Below are positions 59,598-64,000 of a DNA stretch of 64,000 nt, in pieces (the stretch's first letter is position 1; every line of letters begins with the position of its first letter). Source of the stretch: Dipteris shenzhenensis (taxonomy: Eukaryota > Polypodiophyta > Polypodiopsida > Gleicheniales). The notes under the pieces were generated by a model. It searched no databases. It worked only from the letters and a program-made list of their open reading frames with translations, and had not been told where the DNA came from. The DNA lies in assembly GCA_047967505.1 (NCBI GenBank), contig CM106539.1. One strand, written 5' to 3'. The position numbers and the translations under genes are program-made.

Positions 59598-59780
59598 CCT
59601 CCCCTTGGTGCCATAATCCTTTGGCTACTGCAAGGTGGTCAGATGTGAGTTACAAATCCGTCACCTCCCCTTAGTGCATGCATGCTACTTAAGGTGGTCA
59701 AGTGTGGCTTTTACATGTCAATACCTCCCCTGGGTGCTTTCATAGCTACTCTCAGGTGGTCAGGCTTGATTACAAAACAT
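59598..59780 (-). repeat. Three imperfect tandem units carrying polypurine-tract-like cores
   Basis: CCTCCCCTT-type cores at 59598-59606, 59664-59672 and 59724-59731 are each followed about 20-30 bases later by AAGGTGGTCA or CAGGTGGTCA (59632, 59691, 59753). The unit length is about 60-66 bp. Only the first core abuts the LTR. Confidence 0.75.
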
Positions 59781-61535
59781 AGGCAAGGTTGGCAAGGTTT
59801 TTTGCTTTTCAATACATTCCATTGATGTCACCTTTTGGCTCATGGCTTGATGACAATGGTGTTTGCTTCTTTGCTTGGTGTAGCTACCTGCATGATGCTT
59901 TGTTCTTCCATGTGCCTTGATGCTTTGTGTGTGGATGCCATGCTTCCTGCTATGGTCATCTCATGCACTTGTGCTTTTGGCTTGCTTTTTACATCGATGT
60001 TTGCATTCATGCTTTGCTTTTCCATTTGTTGCAAAGGTCTTACCAATTGATTTCTTTCAATATTGGCAGTGTCTAATTGCACACAATGATTTTGATCTGA
60101 CAGGTGCGTAGAGCTCGAAAAGACAATCACTTTTCCCTTCTGGAGCGTGTCCAAATTCTTCCTGGATTGCAAGTTATGGCTTGTCAAAGATTCTATGAAG
60201 AAGAGGGCCTTTGATGATGTGGCACAGGGATTCACATGCTGAATTCCATACTGTGCTTAGTAAGGGCTATGTGCTTAGGTGGCATATTAACCAACCCTAA
60301 CCATGGCTTAGTGGGTTGACTTGACTAGGGTTTGGCTTGACCAACCCTATCTACTTGTTGACTAAGATTAATCCTACCCAGGTTAAGTTGACCAGCCACA
60401 CCAAACTAACCACAGTTAACCCTTATCCTGCCACGTGGCTTTTTGGAGAACCTTAGAAAGAAGGAAGGTGATGAATTGGTCGTCACCGCGCCGCGTCGTC
60501 TCTCGTGGAGAGGAGGCCGGAGTCGCTGGTGTGCGCCGTTCCTTTGGTTGCTCATCGTTGTAGATAGGAAGCTTGCTGGAGAGGTGATAGTGTTTGCTCT
60601 TGCTCTGAGAGTGGAGACAGACGGAGCTGCTTGGCCGTGGGCTCTGTTTCGCATCAGACTCGTTGAGTGTTGCATGTTTTCTGCAGCTAAGCTCTTAAGT
60701 GATGTCACTGAGGATCCGAGAGATCCTGGAACGGAAGGCCTTCGACAATCTCCATGGCCTACTCTTTGCTGCTGTTGCAGATCCGGGCATTAGGCCGTTT
60801 AGGCGTCTCGACTGGCTACGGGGAGAGCCAAGGAGCTATGAGGCTATGGCGGAAGCTGCCTGGTCAGAAGCACGAAGTAAGAGCAGCTGAGCGTTGTCGT
60901 TGAAGCTCGCATGCAGGTTGGGAGCCGGTTGGCACGGCTGAAGCTCTGGAGCTTTGCAAATGGAGCTTCTCGGCTGGCTGCGCTTGGAGTGCCGCTGTAG
61001 ACTAGTGGAGATCGTGACGAACGGGCTGTAGGACTTCGTAGTTATCGGTGAAGCAAGCTGTAGCATAGACTTTGGAGACGTTGGCTAGCTTGTGTCGTCA
61101 CGTTTCTGCAATTACGTGGGCTCGGAGGTCATTTGAGGGCTTGGTGAAGCCGATTGGAGTTTGTTCCCTTGGATAGGCTGCACTTCAGAGGTCGTTGCTG
61201 CTCATTGGTGAGGCTTTGTCTATGCAGGGCTAGCTTGAGTTGTAGAGTCCATATCTTTCTCTCAGACTGAATACCTCTCTCTTAGAAGAGGATATGAGAG
61301 CAAAACCTTTCTCTCAATGAAAAGCACACAAAGAACTTTCTCTTTCTCTCTCAGAGAAGATAATGAAGGAATTGCTCTCTTTCAGAATGGGAAGACAGAA
61401 GTTTCATAAGAACTCTCCTTCTAAAACTAAAACTAATCTAGGAGAAAAACATGAGCTCCTAAGACATGCCTACAACTAATCTAGGAATGGAAGCAATCCT
61501 AGTGAACTACTAATGAGCTAAACTAGGAGAGCTAA
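59781..61535 (-). other. Interior of K: no recognised gene, GC-rich central segment
   Basis: The longest frame in the element's own sense is 131 codons (60235-59840, minus), without recognised motifs. The part 60430-61240 is clearly richer in G and C than its surroundings and could be captured host sequence. The part 61240-61500 is rich in CTCTCT and GAGA. No retroelement protein motif was seen. A 116-codon plus-strand frame at 60443-60793 has no recognised domain. Confidence 0.55.
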
Positions 61536-61553
61536 ACCTATGCTCTGATACCA
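61536..61553 (-). other. Primer-binding site of element K
   Basis: The minus strand reads TGGTATCAGAGCATAGGT directly after the 5' LTR, an exact initiator-Met-tRNA-type site in its first twelve bases. Confidence 0.9.
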
Positions 61554-61881
61554 TGACAAAACATGTGTGCCTCAGGATCTATGGAGCACTCTAAGGTGGA
61601 TGGAACCTATGTGGAAACATGATGAAGAGAGTGCTCATGACATGTATCTCAAGTCAATTAGGTTCCAAGATAGATTAGCTTGGACTCATAAAGAGAATCT
61701 TGAGATAGTGCAAAGTGCTTGATTGATATTCCTTCAAATGAACCTCCCTTTTATAGGTGAGGGTACTTACATCCATTTTGCTTGCTCACATGTGGGATAT
61801 CTCCTCTCCATGCCATGTGGCAGCTTACCCTTTGCTCATACCTTTGCTCTACATGTGCTTATGGCACCATATCTCTCAACA
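61554..61881 (-). repeat. 5' LTR of element K
   Basis: 328 bp, apparently identical to 59270-59597, with the PBS at its left side and the target duplication CACAA at its right. Confidence 0.95.
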
Positions 61882-62005
61882 CACAATACTCAATATATAT
61901 ATATGAATGACAAAGAAGATAAGGGTGGTTCAGCACAATACTCAACATATGTACACAATACTCAACAGATATATATGAATGGCAGAGAAGATTAGGGTGG
62001 TTCAG
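61882..62005. repeat. 52-bp repeat pair with a 20-bp partial unit
   Basis: Units 61882-61933 and 61954-62005 (CACAATACTCAA ... GGGTGGTTCAG) are separated by a partial unit CACAATACTCAACATATGTA. K inserted at the left edge of this array. Confidence 0.85.
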
Positions 62006-62229
62006 CACCCACAAATTTGTGTGTTCCTCTTTGTCTCTCACTCTCTCTTATTTTCCACTTCCATTGTGAACTCACATTATGCACTTTGATGGTCCCTACA
62101 GTCCTCTACAAAAGTAATAGGTGCCAGTGTGACCTTGGTCTCACTTGAGGATGTGGAATTTTGAGGGAGTAGCCCTGTGTCAACATACATTTGCAAGCAA
62201 GTTGAGTATTCAGCCCTTATATTTGGCTC
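62006..62229. other. CT-rich sequence, no gene seen
   Basis: It includes a CTCTCTCTTATTTTCC stretch, possibly the end of an old LTR. Nothing more can be supported. Confidence 0.4.
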
Positions 62230-62480
62230 ATAAAAGGAAAAGGGTCATCAAATCACTCAACTTGAAGTGCGTGGGGATTCTCAACTTGTGTGTCGACAAG
62301 TAAGCAAAAGGTGCAGAGTGAAAACTTGGCCCCATGCCATCATCAAGCTACTCAACTTTGTCAATGGGTCCAAGAGATTCAGGTGCATTACATTACAAGG
62401 TCCTAGAATAGTGTGGCTGACACACTTGCCCAAGCCGACGATTGTGAATCAAGCACTGGCACCTTTCCACAGGAGCTGAA
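62230..62480 (+). pseudogene. Gypsy RNase H fragment (L1)
   Basis: ITQLEVRGDSQLVCRQVSK resembles the integrase-proximal RNase H domain found in some Gypsy elements (GDS.LV..QV). It is followed by a damaged ADTLAQA-like end (VADTLAQADDCES in a neighbouring frame). Both flanks change abruptly to other sequence. Confidence 0.55.
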
Positions 62481-62639
62481 ATGCCATACGACACCCCATT
62501 AGAAGAAATCTCATGGAGATTGCAAGATCTTGAAGAAGCCGAGGGTGATGTGCAAGCTCTACAACTTCTCACAATTTGATGCAATGCCGTGTACCTCTAT
62601 TGTCCTTTTACAAATTCTCCTTTCCCATTGCTTTCGATC

Positions 62640-62960
62640 TTTCTTCTCAAACAATGGCAGACATCCTAGTGTTTTGTGGTTAGATGGATGAAAATACAAG
62701 TGAATATCTTATGGCATTTAAGCGCCAATGTGTCCTCAATGTGTTTCCCTTAATTTTCTAATGGAAGATCGTTGCGCTGTTAGTGCTTCCCACATTTTTG
62801 GATGGGTTGGCTAGGTGTGGTACGAGAAGTAACCAGAGGTAGTACGTCAAAGTTGGCCAAGCCTGATGGCAGCTATGATTGAGTATTTTGGCAAGGATGA
62901 AGAGTCATAGAATGTGCATTTGCAAGTGGAAAATTTGAAGAAACTGGAATGTATGCCTAT
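62640..62960 (+). pseudogene. Possible Gypsy gag fragment (L2)
   Basis: MDENTSEYLMAFKRQCVLN and FPLIF followed by a damaged LPTFLDGLA stretch resemble the gag capsid pattern. Pro-rich PPPGMYPQPPPRGLPP follows. Frames shift several times. Confidence 0.4.
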
Positions 62961-62984
62961 CCTCCGCCAGGAATGTATCCTCAA

Positions 62985-63570
62985 CCTCCACCTAGAGGGC
63001 TTCCACCAACTTGCCCATAGGTTTTAGTCCATTCATGCTGATGTATGGATTTCAACCTACAGCCCAAATTGCAGTGGGACTTCAAAAAGAGAAGATTCAA
63101 CTAGCCAAAGACTTTCTTGAAGATATCAATCATATGCTTAAATTTACTAAAGATAGTATTAAAAAGTCTCATGATAGAGCAAGAAATTATGCAAACCCAC
63201 ACCATAGAAATTTGGAGGTTGAAGAGAAAGAGAAAATTAATCTAAGGTTGTTAAAATATTTAAAATTCTAAAGACAACTAAATGTCTAAAGTTATCCCCT
63301 AGGTATTGTGGGCAATTCCTAAATACTTCAAAAAATTGAGAGCTTTCTTACAAATTCATCTTACCAAAAGGATCTAGAGTATGTCCAATTTTTCATGTAA
63401 GTAGGCTTAAAAGGATCTTAGGAGATGGTGACAATCTCATTGGAATTGAAATCCTAGTTGAACTCATTGAACCTGCATCTTTACCACATGAACCAATTAT
63501 TTTTAAAGATAGATGAAAAAATAATAAGACATACCATATATTAAGAATGCTTAGTCAAGTCGAAGGATAA
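62985..63570 (+). pseudogene. Gypsy integrase C-terminal fragment (L3)
   Basis: GFSPFMLMYGFQP, KDSIKKSHDRARNYANPHHRN and, after frameshifts, FHVSRLKRILGDGDN match the C-terminal part of Gypsy integrase, followed by a decayed EP..EPIIFKDR region. The core domain is missing. The rest, to 64000, is too damaged to assign. Confidence 0.75.
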
Positions 63571-64000
63571 ACCTAAAGAGATCTCAAAATGGGAAATGGT
63601 AAGAAATCTCTAGAGGAGGCTTCCCAATTATGTTTTCGAGGAATTAAACCATTCTTAAGGAAAAAGGAATCTTACGTCAACCATAATTGTTGAAAATGTT
63701 CAGTGAGCCAAAAGAATCTTTAGAACTAGATTTTGCATCAACCAATTCACATAATCTAGAGAACAACAGTTGTCAAACCTGTAATAGTTCAAAAAAATGG
63801 GTTTTGAAGTGGCAATCCCAGAAATCAAGGTAGAATGACTAGCAATGCTAAGGAAGATACCTAGGTTAAAATCTACTTTACAATGGATTCATATAGAAAT
63901 CATAGAGATGCGTTTAACATTCTCTCAACTTTATGAGAGGCATAGTGGGAAAAAGTGACAACCATTTTCTCCCCCAATCATGGTGACTAAGGGTTTGAAT
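63571..64000. other. Window end: decayed, probably Gypsy-derived, unassigned
   Basis: Short pieces may continue the Gypsy tail, but no motif is firm enough to call. Stops occur in all frames. Confidence 0.35.

Larger units (their letters stand above)
59270..61881 (-). mobile_element. Non-autonomous LTR retrotransposon K, minus strand, 2,612 bp
   Basis: Two 328-bp LTRs (59270-59597 and 61554-61881) read identical by eye and are flanked by a perfect 5-bp duplication, CACAA (59265-59269, 61882-61886). On the minus strand the 5' LTR is followed at once by TGGTATCAGAGCATAGG (PBS) and the 3' LTR is preceded by AAGGGGAGG (PPT). The 1,956-bp interior shows no gag, protease, RT, RNase H or integrase motif on either strand. 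It is larger than classical TRIMs and smaller than LARDs. The PBS and TGTTGAGA start suggest that a Copia element supplies the machinery. Confidence 0.93.

Noticed and set aside
60443-60793. 116-codon plus-strand open frame in K as a host gene
   Set aside because: It runs against the element's own direction and lacks a recognisable domain. Long chance frames are expected in GC-rich sequence. Kept only as possible captured DNA.

Overview
This window is plant nuclear DNA. Ty1/Copia and Ty3/Gypsy LTR retrotransposons of many ages fill almost all of it, several nested inside one another. The initiator-Met-type primer-binding sites, the Copia order gag-PR-IN-RT-RH and one long P-class pentatricopeptide repeat (PPR) gene all point to a land plant. 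The density of old, stop-riddled Gypsy remains and the low gene density suggest a large, repeat-rich genome, perhaps a gymnosperm, but the species cannot be read from the sequence. No bacterial genes, tRNA, rRNA or CRISPR features were seen.

Layout. 1-9784: Copia element A (minus strand, running off the left edge), split by Copia element B (plus, 1057-6522). 10001-15616: Copia element C (minus), same family as B. 15617-23350: a mosaic of Copia pieces (M minus, N plus, O plus) with a 13-bp minisatellite. 23350-30600: Gypsy element G (plus). 30600-34750: Gypsy gag remnant H (minus). 34873-40309: Copia element E (plus), third member of the B family, inserted into a palindrome. 41577-48440: Gypsy element F (plus). 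48702-50696: the one well-preserved host gene, a 664-aa PPR protein. 53480-57420: two decayed Gypsy pol remnants (I, J). 57640-58100: a tract of degenerate GCAGTGAC-like repeats. 59270-61881: K, a 2.6-kb LTR element (minus) that has no recognisable gag or pol and whose 328-bp LTRs look identical. 61882-64000: a 52-bp repeat array and fragments of further Gypsy elements.

How it fits together. B, C and E give three aligned copies of one family. They differ by about 3%, 7% and 2% between their own LTRs (hand counts). They carry at least 21 separate CAG-to-TAG nonsense changes, the footprint expected from deamination of CHG-methylated cytosine. B and E also share one stop codon in reverse transcriptase and one primer-binding-site variant, so both probably descend from a master that was already defective and was mobilised in trans. 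K, with flawless LTRs and a perfect target duplication, is the youngest insertion and must also depend on proteins made elsewhere. The PPR gene is the only long reading frame without a stop, so it is the only clear host function; it would act on organelle RNA.
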